From assembly GCF_003014475.1 (NCBI RefSeq), contig NZ_PYGJ01000003.1:124001-188000 (forward strand): 64,000 nucleotides of DNA, read 5' to 3'. The notes under the pieces are model-generated. The model was not told the DNA's origin. It worked only from the letters and a program-made list of their open reading frames with translations, and searched no databases. Shown here piece after piece: positions 27,637-35,874 of the stretch; within the stretch, counting starts at the first letter, position 1, and each line of letters starts with the position of its first letter. Origin of the DNA: Shimia abyssi. Its GTDB lineage: Bacteria > Pseudomonadota > Alphaproteobacteria > Rhodobacterales > Rhodobacteraceae. A program made the position numbers and the translations under genes.

Positions 27637-28659
27637 ATGAGAAAAGTGAACGAAGAAAACGAACGCATCAAGCGCCGCTATCTCAAGTATTTGAAGACGG
27701 CAAAGCGCAAGGACCCCAGCACGGTTCAGAAGGCCTCCGATGGCATTCTGCGCTTTGAAGCGAGCACCAATTACGCCAGCTTCAAAAAGTTCCGCATCGA
27801 ACAGGTTATCAAGTTTCGAGAGCGCTTGGATGAAGAGATTAGCAAGAAGACGAGCAAGCCACTTTCCAAATCCACAATCTCAAGCATTCTCGCCGCCAAT
27901 AAAAGTTTTGTCTGCTGGCTGGCTGATCAGACTGGCTACAAGCAGCGCATTCGCCATTCCGATGCCGATTACTTCAACATGGATGCCAAGGGGCAGCGGA
28001 TTGCAAGTGCTGTCCGGGAAACCCCATATCCTTCAATGGAGATGGCTCGCCACGCGTTCAACTTCATGCCGGAAAGCACGGAAGTCGAAAAACGCAACAA
28101 AGCTCTCTTTGCATTCTTCATGTTGACCGGCGCGCGCGACGGGGCGGTCGCCTCTCTTCGCATCAAGCATATCAATATGATCGACGGGTGCGTGTATCAG
28201 GATGCGCGTGAGGTGCGCACAAAGAACGCAAAGACATTCACCACATTTTTCCTGCCTGTCGATGAAGACTACTTGACATGCTTCACTGGGTGGTTGAGCC
28301 ACCTCAAGCAGGATCGTCTGTTCGGCCCAGATGATCCCCTTTTCCCGCCGATAGAAATCAAGGCCATCGACGGCGCGTTCAAAGTGAGCGGCTTGAAGCG
28401 CGAGGTCTATAAGAACGCCAACGCCATGCGTAAAACGATCCGGGACGCCTTCACCCGCGCAGACCTACCGCCTTTCACACCTCATGCTTTCCGCAAAACA
28501 CTGGTGAAATGGGCAGACATACACTACCCAACCCGCGAAGCGTTCAAAGCGTTTTCGCAGAACATTGGCCATAGCAGTGTTGTTACCTCGATCAGCGCCT
28601 ATTGCCCGGTTTCAATCGAACGTCAGGCCGAGCTGATCAAGAAACGTCGCAGTTCGTAG
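27637..28659 (+). CDS. Tyrosine recombinase (second island integrase)
   Basis: The 340-residue site-specific recombinase has an N-terminal SAM-like core-binding domain (residues about 15-110) and a C-terminal catalytic domain. Catalytic Arg is in LTGARDGAVASL near 169, the H-X-X-R box is HAFRKTLVKW near 290, the His is in NIGHSSV and the nucleophile Tyr is in SISAYCPV near 327. All are intact, so this may be the only functional recombinase of the island. With the AlpA-like and HTH genes it forms a module (AlpA, HTH, integrase) that reads like one operon. Confidence 0.88.
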   Translation: MRKVNEENERIKRRYLKYLKTAKRKDPSTVQKASDGILRFEASTNYASFKKFRIEQVIKFRERLDEEISKKTSKPLSKSTISSILAANKSFVCWLADQTGYKQRIRHSDADYFNMDAKGQRIASAVRETPYPSMEMARHAFNFMPESTEVEKRNKALFAFFMLTGARDGAVASLRIKHINMIDGCVYQDAREVRTKNAKTFTTFFLPVDEDYLTCFTGWLSHLKQDRLFGPDDPLFPPIEIKAIDGAFKVSGLKREVYKNANAMRKTIRDAFTRADLPPFTPHAFRKTLVKWADIHYPTREAFKAFSQNIGHSSVVTSISAYCPVSIERQAELIKKRRSS

Positions 28660-28718
28660 TCTGGCGTTGTTGCTGACGCCAACTGAAACTAGTTTGAGAC
28701 CAAAGAGCAGGGATTTCG

Positions 28719-28790
28719 ATGTTTGAGAATGCCTTCAAAAGCATTGACCGCGAGATGCGCAACGAGGATGGGCTAGGGGCGGAACCTTAA
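28719..28790 (+). pseudogene. N-terminal remnant resembling HsdM (type I modification subunit)
   Basis: A 23-residue reading frame MFENAFKSIDREMRNEDGLG then ends at a TAA. Type I DNA methyltransferase subunits typically start MFExAFKxIDxxLxxExG...LDYxEQTSW. The match stops just before that last motif, and no continuation was seen in the next 300 bases. The rest of the 28660-29108 gap has no other recognisable gene. It may mark a deleted restriction-modification system. Confidence 0.4.
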
Positions 28791-29108
28791 ACAGGCTAAA
28801 CCTCTATGGCTGCGTTTACCAAGAGCCGACTTTCGGCAAAATTGGGCTGTGACAGAGTTAAAAACAAAACCTGTCGGTCGGTCACGGCCCAGACCGGACC
28901 TTGGACGGGCGGTCGGGATGCTGCAGTCGCAGCCCGCTTAGCGGCCATTCTCGGCGATAGCGAAACCTCGAGTTTTGCGAATGGAATAGGTGCGGACGGA
29001 GCGGGCATTGAACTCTAGTTGCGCAATGGTGCTGTATCTCCCAAAGCGGGCTTCTAAGGGGTATGTAACGACAGCTAGTTGCGCGAAATGACTACCATTG
29101 ACGGCGAA

Positions 29109-30386
29109 TTAGTCCAGTGTAGCCAACTTTATCATATGAGCTGTCACTTGATCCGTTGGATCGAGATCACAGATATTGTTGAACAGTTCAGAAGCGCCTT
29201 CTTGGTTGCCAGCCTCAAACATTTGGACGGCCTCGTCGAATTGCCCCAAAGTTGCCAAACGAGACGACTTTGACGCTTCGGGCAGAGCGTCGAGCACCTC
29301 ATACACTGCGCAAAGTTCTTCACGACCTTTGATCTGCACCGCTGGAATGCGGCGAAGCTTTGCATCGTCTCCAATGGCCTTCGCCACGTCCTCCGAAACG
29401 ATCATCGGGGTGTCGAATTGTCGTGTCAGGCCTTCCAGCCGGGCGCAAAAGTTCACCGGATCGCCAATGACGTCACATTTTAGTCGTTCGCTGTTGCCGA
29501 CGGTCCCCAATACGAGATCCCCGGTGTGAACAGCCAATCCCATCTGAATGTTGGGTTGATTGCTTTCCGATTGCTCTCTTTCCAACAGCTTGTGATGCGC
29601 CTTGATGCCAGCAAGTACTGCATCCGCTGGCGGACCCGGAAACAGGGCCAAGATCCCGTCCCCTTCAAGCCCGGCGATGAATCCCCCGGCTGCGCGAAAC
29701 TCCGTGTCGAGGATGTTGATGTATTCGTTCAACAGATCAAAGGCCGGTCTCGACCCAAGGCTTTCTGCGTGTTTGGAAAAAGACCTCATGTCGGCAAACA
29801 CAACCTGCATATTGGCCTCTACAGCGTGGCCTTCTCGCACTTCGACCAGTCTTTCTTTGCCGAGCGCGCTCAGAAACTCACCCGGAACAAACCGCAGGCT
29901 GGCTTCGTGCGCTTCCCTCAACTCTTGCTCTTTTTGCTTAAGGTTCCTTGCGCGTCCCCACGCGCGTATGGCTTCGCGAACGGTGAGTTTTAGATCGCCT
30001 TCGCCCCAAGGTTTACCGATGTATCTATAGAGGTTGGCCCGGTTCACCGCGGCGCCTACCGAGTCAGCCGTTGCCTGACCTGTCAAAAGAACGTTTAGGG
30101 TTTCGGGGCACAGTTCGTGCACCTTTTCCAGGAACTCCTCGCCGCGCATTCCGGGCATCAACTGGTCGGAAATTACAACGGGAACAAGCACATTCTCTTC
30201 GATGAGGTCGCGGAGAACTTCTAACCCTTCTTCGCCCGACTCCGCGATTTCGATCTCGATACCTGTGAGATTGTTGCGAAGTTGTTCCTGAAGGCTTGTC
30301 AGAATAATTTTCTCGTCGTCCACGCAAAGCACGGTCGGGGTACCTGCCAAGCCACTTATGATGCGTGCCACCTCATCCATTGGCAT
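29109..30386 (-). CDS. Response regulator fused to class III adenylate/guanylate cyclase
   Basis: This 425-residue protein has a receiver domain (residues 18-140; phosphoacceptor Asp74 in VVISDQLMPG, Lys125 in YIGKPWG), a coiled linker (about 145-170) and a class III cyclase domain (about 190-370). Metal-binding Asp198 (VFADMRSF) and Asp242 (LEGDGIL) are present. Lys302, Asp308 (IGDPVNF) and Arg315 match base- and transition-state-binding positions. It should make cAMP or cGMP on phosphorylation. It overlaps the kinase gene upstream by 14 bases, so the two form a two-component pair. Confidence 0.88.
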   Translation of the reverse strand: MPMDEVARIISGLAGTPTVLCVDDEKIILTSLQEQLRNNLTGIEIEIAESGEEGLEVLRDLIEENVLVPVVISDQLMPGMRGEEFLEKVHELCPETLNVLLTGQATADSVGAAVNRANLYRYIGKPWGEGDLKLTVREAIRAWGRARNLKQKEQELREAHEASLRFVPGEFLSALGKERLVEVREGHAVEANMQVVFADMRSFSKHAESLGSRPAFDLLNEYINILDTEFRAAGGFIAGLEGDGILALFPGPPADAVLAGIKAHHKLLEREQSESNQPNIQMGLAVHTGDLVLGTVGNSERLKCDVIGDPVNFCARLEGLTRQFDTPMIVSEDVAKAIGDDAKLRRIPAVQIKGREELCAVYEVLDALPEASKSSRLATLGQFDEAVQMFEAGNQEGASELFNNICDLDPTDQVTAHMIKLATLD

Positions 30387-32028
30387 TCACCTCCGTATCC
30401 GGCTGGGTTGGCTCAGTTGGCAGGTGAACAGAGAATTTTGTGTTGCCCGGAGTGCTTTCAACCGTAATGGAACCGCCGTGCCGCCGCACGATGTCCGCAC
30501 TGATTGAAAGCCCAAGACCGGTGCCTTCACCAACCTGCTTGGTGGTGAAGAGCGGCTCAAAAACCCGGTCCTTGACCTCTGGAGATATGCCCGCGCCGGT
30601 GTCTTCAACGCTGACAATGATCTCGTCAGTGTCTCGTTTCAGTCTGATGGTCAATGAGCCCTGGTAGTCCATTGCCTGAAGAGCGTTGTGGACCAGGTTC
30701 GTCCAGACTTGGTTTAGAGCGTCGTGATCTGCAACAAGTGTATTGTCTTCCGCAAAGTCACGATTAACCTGAACACCGCGCTTTATCAGGTTGTGATACA
30801 GGGTGAGCACGTTCTCCATGTTTTCTTCGACAGAGCCCGAAACCCACTGGCCGATATTCCCGGGATGCGCATAATTTTTAAGTGCAAAAACGATTTTTGA
30901 GGACCGATCAGCTGCCAGTTTGATCGTCTCACAATTTCTGTTCAGGCTCGCAAAGGCACGCAATTGCGAAAAGATCAAAGGCCAGCGATCGCTCTGAACG
31001 ATGCCCAACTGCTCAGGCTTTAAACTATGAACGCCAATTTCTGTAAGTTCACCGGCTAATTTGCGAGGATTGGCAAGTCCAAGAGCCTCAAGTTGGGCGC
31101 TCAGCTCTTTTCTGATCTTGCGCTCTTCCCGTGTTGTGAGGTCGGCGAGAGGCGTCTCAATTGTTCGCAACATACTGGTTATGCCTGCGATTTCCTCTTC
31201 GTCATCTATCCGGGTAAGCTCTGGCATTCCCAAAAGAATATTCTTCGTGGATCGGCACATATTGTCATTTGACGCCCGAATTGCGCCGAGCGGCGTATTC
31301 AATTCATGCGCAACACCCGCCACCAATTCACCGATTGCGGCCATTTTCTCGCTCTGGACCAACGCCTTTCTCGATCGGTCCAACTGAATATTCCTGCGTG
31401 CAAGCTGTATGCTCATCTGACGTCTCAAATGCATGAATATGCTGATCAGGGCAAAGATGGCGGCGGAGACGGCCAGAAAATTCATCGTAAAGAGAAATAG
31501 AGGCAGCCTGAGCAAAGCCTCGTCTTCAAACAGATGCAACGGAGGCGGATTGCGCAGTTCGATGAACACAGAGGCCACGGTCAGGAACACAAAGAAAAAG
31601 GACCATCTGATCGATTGAGTGCGGTCATTAAAGGATTGCATCGCACTAAGGCATAGCATCGACCATAACATCGTTCCTCCAGACGCGACCAACCCACCGA
31701 GCGACCACTGGAAGACGAATGGTAAAAGAATGCTAATAAGAATCTGAACGTTTCTTGCGAGCGAAAAATTCTTGGATCGCTGAAGAACCAGCAAATTTAC
31801 CGCCGTTATCAATACGTATGCGAACGGTACTGAGCTTTGCAGATGCAGACCAAGAAACGTCGCGACTGACCCCCAGAGAATACCTCCGCCAGACATGACG
31901 ATTCCGGTGGCAATCAGAAAGCGATGTTGGAGCCGATCTTCGTCTGTGCTGTTGGGTCGGTCCGCAATGGAACCGATACGATCAATAAGGCCAGCCAATT
32001 TACCGCAGTCCTCCAATGGAAACGACAT
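30373..32028 (-). CDS. Membrane histidine kinase paired with the cyclase response regulator
   Basis: The 551-residue sensor has six or so N-terminal transmembrane helices (about residues 38-200) with almost no periplasmic domain, suggesting sensing in the membrane. A dimerisation segment with phosphorylated His241 (VAHELNTPLGAIRAS) and a HATPase domain follow: N box NLVHNALQAMD, G1 DTGAGISPEV, F box FEPLFTTK and G2 GEGTGLGLSI. The HELNTPL form belongs to the 4TM/7TM type HisKA family. Its 3' end overlaps the response regulator gene. The signal is unknown. Confidence 0.88.
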   Translation of the reverse strand: MSFPLEDCGKLAGLIDRIGSIADRPNSTDEDRLQHRFLIATGIVMSGGGILWGSVATFLGLHLQSSVPFAYVLITAVNLLVLQRSKNFSLARNVQILISILLPFVFQWSLGGLVASGGTMLWSMLCLSAMQSFNDRTQSIRWSFFFVFLTVASVFIELRNPPPLHLFEDEALLRLPLFLFTMNFLAVSAAIFALISIFMHLRRQMSIQLARRNIQLDRSRKALVQSEKMAAIGELVAGVAHELNTPLGAIRASNDNMCRSTKNILLGMPELTRIDDEEEIAGITSMLRTIETPLADLTTREERKIRKELSAQLEALGLANPRKLAGELTEIGVHSLKPEQLGIVQSDRWPLIFSQLRAFASLNRNCETIKLAADRSSKIVFALKNYAHPGNIGQWVSGSVEENMENVLTLYHNLIKRGVQVNRDFAEDNTLVADHDALNQVWTNLVHNALQAMDYQGSLTIRLKRDTDEIIVSVEDTGAGISPEVKDRVFEPLFTTKQVGEGTGLGLSISADIVRRHGGSITVESTPGNTKFSVHLPTEPTQPDTEVNANG

Positions 32029-32231
32029 TCCTGCGTCTCAGACTGCAACATGCTGAACTCTGCGTCCACCTAAGTTGGCACGTATCTTTGCGGCTCGGGA
32101 AGTGTGAGCAGCGCACTGTGGCTTGTGGGTTCCGCTTTCTTTGCATTGCCGACGCTGGTGCATGTTGCAGCAGTTTGCGCATTGGGCTCTTCGCCGTCAT
32201 CTGATTCTTTTAGTCAGAATTTCTGAGGATG

Positions 32232-32298
32232 AATGGCCGCTTCTAGTAAATGCGAACGTTCACTTCGCGGCTGCAGAGAATGGCTGGTTCCCGCCCAT
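32232..32298 (+). repeat. Dispersed intergenic repeat, copy 1
   Basis: The 67-base block starts AATGGCCGC, has TGCAGAGAAT 40 bases later and ends with CCGCCCAT. It aligns without gaps to 34471-34537, with the same spacing of the three conserved blocks. The remainder of the 32029-32560 gap shows no gene that I can support. Confidence 0.5.
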
Positions 32299-32560
32299 CG
32301 GTGACAAGGGCAAGTGGGGGGCTCAATGCTGAACTTGGTGCCATGTGCATCCAACAGCAGACACGCACCCAGGCGGAATTTGAATGCAGGCGAGCGACGA
32401 GTGCGAAAGACGGTGTCCGGGCTTTCGCCGTGCCCGCACCTCGACGCGCTTGCGTTGAGCCGTCACGTAATTGACAAAATTCGGCCTCAGATTCGCTTGA
32501 TGTCCGCCACATGAGTCACTGGAGGCCAATTGGGCCGACGATAAACATTTTGGAGAAAAC

Positions 32561-32860
32561 ATGAAACATCTAGCTGCCGCTGCACTCATCATTCTGCCAA
32601 CACTTACGTTTGCTGCCCCTCAGAATAACAATACCCCTGCCGACACAATTCATCCAAATATTCACAGCAAAGTAGGCAGGGGAGACGGAACCAACGCCAA
32701 CCCGAACGGTGCCAACCAAAATGGCGGAAACATCCACGGTATTGCCAACAACCCCGGAAAGAGCGGAAGCAATCCAAATGATGATGGCGTAAAAGGTCAA
32801 GCCAACGAACTCGAAACCATGCATGGCGGAATTGGCGATTACAACAAGAACGCCGATTAA
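32561..32860 (+). CDS. Small exported Asn/Gly-rich protein
   Basis: The 99-residue product has a signal peptide (MKHLAAAALIILPTLTFAA, cleavage near 19). It is followed by a low-complexity hydrophilic mature part rich in Asn, Gly and Asp (GTNANPNGANQNGGNIHGIA) with no Cys. A GGAGAA ribosome site lies just upstream. Such composition suggests an unfolded, metal- or polymer-interacting secreted peptide or a surface repeat, but nothing is known. It is isolated, with 200 to 500 base gaps on both sides. Expression is unproven. Confidence 0.6.
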   Translation: MKHLAAAALIILPTLTFAAPQNNNTPADTIHPNIHSKVGRGDGTNANPNGANQNGGNIHGIANNPGKSGSNPNDDGVKGQANELETMHGGIGDYNKNAD

Positions 32861-32975
32861 GAAGGTTCCACTGTGCTCAATAATTGAAGCTAGCCTTAGC
32901 AATCACATTGCAGCTTGTTCATAGATTGTCAGGGTTGCGCTCCGTTGTTGTTTTTCCGGCACGTACCCACGGGTG

Positions 32976-33013
32976 GACTCGATCAGGGCCTCAGAAGGGG
33001 CCTTGATTGAGTC
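32976..33013. other. Imperfect 15-bp inverted repeat
   Basis: GACTCGATCAGGGCC at 32976-32990 pairs with GGCCTTGATTGAGTC at 32999-33013 (two mismatches) around an 8-base loop. No T run follows, so it is not a standard terminator. It could be a structured RNA end or an IS-related end. The rest of the 32861-33273 gap shows nothing else clear. Confidence 0.35.
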
Positions 33014-33273
33014 TATATTGCTCTTATCAGACGGATGGAAACCTAAGATTTTGGTTTCATTACCCCTTGCATCTTCCTTTGATTTATTGCGAGAAACGGT
33101 CTCCGGGCATTAACCGGCATTCAAGCTTCCGACTTTGGCCTCAATCTCGCCACATTCTCGCCATATAGTGGCGCACAGGCGAATTCGTTCGCCTTTCCAC
33201 CGGTGACTTCCAACAAAATCCGGGGATGAGCAGCAGACAACAGCCCACCAAAAAACAGGGCGGATACAGGCTA

Positions 33274-34239
33274 ATGGCAACAATCTCATTGACACTCCAA
33301 CATGTTAACGGTGATCCGTATACATCTGGCGGCAACATCAACATAACAACTGGCACTACATCAGGTGCCATATTCAACGAAGATTCTGGCTCAGTGTCCT
33401 TAAGTACCGTTTTGACAAACGACACGGTTACGATTGGAGGCTACACCTACGAATACCAATATCTTGGTTCAGGCGATGTAAGAGGCGATGCCAGCCAACC
33501 CGCCGCTTTTGTACGAATAGATTTTGCCCCTTCAGGGTCCACAATTCCAGTTGGCTCGACTTTTGCAATCGATCTGAGTGGTCAACCCGGCGATTCTGAC
33601 TACCCCAACCTTAAGAACGGGAACACAAAACTAAAAACATCCGAGCTAAACTCATCGTCCACGACTCAATTCCCTGGGGTCCCGTGCTTTACAGCCGGTA
33701 CATATATCAGAACCCGCGTGGGACCAAAGCTTGTAGAAGATATTGAAGTTGGAGACGAAGTTTGGACGCTTGATCGCAACTTCCAAATGGTGCGTTGGGC
33801 AGGAAGTGTCGAAGTCGACGCTGGAGGGCATTTGGCTCCAATTGAATTTGTATCGGGGGTCATTGGGAATCGTAACCCGCTTCGGGTGTCACCGCAGCAT
33901 CGAGTTCTGGTAACTGGCTGGCGCGCAGAGTTGTATTGCGGAGTTGAACAAGTCCTTGTAGCAGCGAGCCATCTCATTTCAGGAAACAAGGTCAGACGCG
34001 TTCCCGGGGGGCGTGTTCGGTATGTTCATCTTCGTTTTGACAGACATGAGATCGTAGAATCTGACGGAGCTTTCTCAGAAAGTCTCTATATCGGAACTGA
34101 GAGCCTTCGGACGCTACCTAGCGCCTCCGTACTGGAGTTGTTGGAACTATTCCCAAAGCTTGGACAGAAGGCTAACCTTGAACCGGTGGCCCGTCAGATG
34201 GCAAAGCGGCACGAAGCCACATTGATGGCAGCGGCATAA
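33274..34239 (+). CDS. Hint-domain (Hedgehog/intein) exported-type protein
   Basis: This 321-residue protein has an N-terminal beta-rich region (about 1-130, Thr/Ser/Gly rich) followed by a Hint domain. The catalytic Cys with following Phe-Thr-Ala-Gly-Thr (PCFTAGTYI) is near residue 137 and the LRVSPQHRVLVTG segment near 210. The block GDEVWTLDRN between them is also typical. Roseobacters carry several such proteins; they are thought to be secreted (often through type I export) and to self-process, with unknown roles. The ATG at 33274 gives the usual MATISL start; an ATG at 33226 is less likely. Confidence 0.82.
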   Translation: MATISLTLQHVNGDPYTSGGNINITTGTTSGAIFNEDSGSVSLSTVLTNDTVTIGGYTYEYQYLGSGDVRGDASQPAAFVRIDFAPSGSTIPVGSTFAIDLSGQPGDSDYPNLKNGNTKLKTSELNSSSTTQFPGVPCFTAGTYIRTRVGPKLVEDIEVGDEVWTLDRNFQMVRWAGSVEVDAGGHLAPIEFVSGVIGNRNPLRVSPQHRVLVTGWRAELYCGVEQVLVAASHLISGNKVRRVPGGRVRYVHLRFDRHEIVESDGAFSESLYIGTESLRTLPSASVLELLELFPKLGQKANLEPVARQMAKRHEATLMAAA

Positions 34240-34470
34240 GCCTCGCACAGCAGACCCAGGCACATAACGCAGCGAAGGTCCTTTGTCCGCCCTTTGTGAC
34301 GGATGCCACACCATTCATCAATGAGCAGATTGGGCTCAGAGCCCGAATTAGCCGCGCATGGCACGAAGGTCCGCTGTTGGAAACAGGCCAAACTTTGCAA
34401 AGCCCGTTAACTGCGCATTGCCGACTTTGAAGACCGGCGCAGCGTGGATGCCTGGGCCTTCCGAGCCGTG

Positions 34471-34537
34471 AATGGCCGCGTTTCTGAAACTAGCTCAACG
34501 TCCGAGCAGGTGCAGAGAATTCGCACTTTCCGCCCAT
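34471..34537 (+). repeat. Dispersed intergenic repeat, copy 2
   Basis: This is the counterpart of 32232-32298: AATGGCCGC, then TGCAGAGAAT at the same offset and CCGCCCAT at the same offset, with diverged sequence between. The stretch 34240-35217 contains no supported gene. Short direct repeats (GAAGGTCC at about 34274 and 34365) are also visible there. Confidence 0.5.
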
Positions 34538-34821
34538 TATCTTGAAAAACTCCAGTTTTGCATAAAAACAGTGAAAAATTACCCATAGAGAGGTAGTCGA
34601 GATTTTTGGCCAAGGGGTCGATCAAGACACCGGTTTGGTAATGTAAGGAGATGTCATGGCCTGCTACTGTGCCAGTAGCGCCAACATTGTTCATTCAACG
34701 GAAGTTGGCGGAAAAATGGGGGGAGCCGGATTTTCGAGTTTTGCAACACAATCTGCCCATATAGACACTCAAGCCCACTTGTGTGCCCCATGACCCGTAA
34801 AGTCGCCCCTGACAAATAGAA

Positions 34822-34842
34822 TTGGGGGTACGATTGGGGGTA
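34822..34842 (+). repeat. Two TGGGGGTA motifs at the distal island end
   Basis: TGGGGGTAC at 34823-34831 and TGGGGGTA at 34835-34842 repeat the motif found four times in front of the integrase. An AT-rich stretch follows up to the att-like sequence. This is consistent with the second arm-site region of an integrated P4-type element, or with the leader of a lost second integrase. Confidence 0.45.
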
Positions 34843-34896
34843 TGCAAGAAATGTGCAAAAAGTTTATTTATATTTATCAGATGCATGACGCTCAAA

Positions 34897-34920
34897 TGTG
34901 GGGGCGTGTGGGCACCACTT
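34897..34920 (+). other. Candidate attR: degenerate copy of the tRNA-Thr 3' end
   Basis: TGTGGGGGC (34897-34905) and GTGTGGGCACCA (34906-34917) together look like a partly duplicated version of the tRNA end GTGTGGGGGCACCA at 24508-24521. The match is imperfect, so the identity as attR is only plausible. It would define an island of about 10.4 kb. Confidence 0.35.
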
Positions 34921-35188
34921 ATTTCATAAAAATCAACGACTTGTTCTCTAATGGTGGGCGGCGGCTCCCATGCATTTAGTTCGTGTCAGTTTATTGTCAG
35001 TGTTCTGAGAGTCTCGTTTCACACTCAAGCCCTGCTGTCCCATTGCGGCTGTACGACTTCACTACGACTTTAGGTAACTTGAATTGTTTTATCACCGAAA
35101 ATTCGTGCATTGGCTCGCGCGGGTTTTTTGGCAGGTGAGCGCTTTTCATTCTTGATGTTTGACAACGAGGAGGAATCAGTTAAAAAAA

Positions 35189-35217
35189 GTAACTAAGGTT
35201 ACAAAGGTTACATAACC
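35189..35217. promoter_or_regulatory. GGTTAC repeat/palindrome cluster before the accessory two-gene unit
   Basis: Two direct AAGGTTACA repeats and a perfect palindrome GGTTACATAACC lie immediately before and abutting the start codon at 35218. This is the layout of an autoregulatory operator. Confidence 0.4.
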
Positions 35218-35874
35218 ATGCCATTATCTAACGCAGAGAAGCAGGCTCGCTTTCGGCAGAAGGAAGAGTTTAAGCGCGATGTAGAAGCGGTTCGTCACGA
35301 GTTGAAGGTGAACATCAACTCGAACTTTTCCGCACCCGATGCTCCAAGCAAGGCGCTCGAGAAGCTGGTAGACTTGGAGAACCTTCCCCCAAGTTGGACC
35401 CAAAACGATTTAGAAGCGGCGTATCGGCGACTAAACCACATTCGGTTCTCAGCTTTTGACAATGAGAACGAAATCGACGTCGCAGTTTTTGACGGCCTCG
35501 AACAAAAAGGTCATTTTCGGAGAAAAGCCCCATTTGATCAGCGTAAAGCGGAACTGGATGAAGAAGTGGCTGCAGCTAAGGCATTGGCCGCACATCTCAT
35601 TGGGGCAATCGAACTAACTACTCTCAACGAAGCCAGCCGAAGTGCAGCTGCGGTCGAAACGTTGAGGCATGTCGGGAAGGCTGCAGCTGATTCTCCTGAC
35701 CTAGAAATGACTGACCCAACTACGATGAGCCTATTGTCTACGCCGTCCTACTACAGTTTGCCTGATTGGTTTCTGGGGTCTTTGGCGTCTCTTTTGGCGA
35801 AAAGGTTTGAGCATGGGGACCGAGCGAAACTCGCGGAAATGTTGGTCAACGATGTTTCAGTAAGCGGGATATGA
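35218..35874 (+). CDS. Accessory hypothetical protein
   Basis: The 218-residue protein begins MPLSNAEKQARFRQKEEFKR, a basic helical start seen on mobile-element-encoded proteins. It is otherwise helical and hydrophilic with Ala-rich stretches (about 110-160). No catalytic motif is visible. The start is overlapped by a palindrome, suggesting that it or its partner binds its own promoter. The stop codon overlaps the next start (ATGA). Function unknown; a phage or plasmid origin is likely. Confidence 0.55.
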   Translation: MPLSNAEKQARFRQKEEFKRDVEAVRHELKVNINSNFSAPDAPSKALEKLVDLENLPPSWTQNDLEAAYRRLNHIRFSAFDNENEIDVAVFDGLEQKGHFRRKAPFDQRKAELDEEVAAAKALAAHLIGAIELTTLNEASRSAAAVETLRHVGKAAADSPDLEMTDPTTMSLLSTPSYYSLPDWFLGSLASLLAKRFEHGDRAKLAEMLVNDVSVSGI

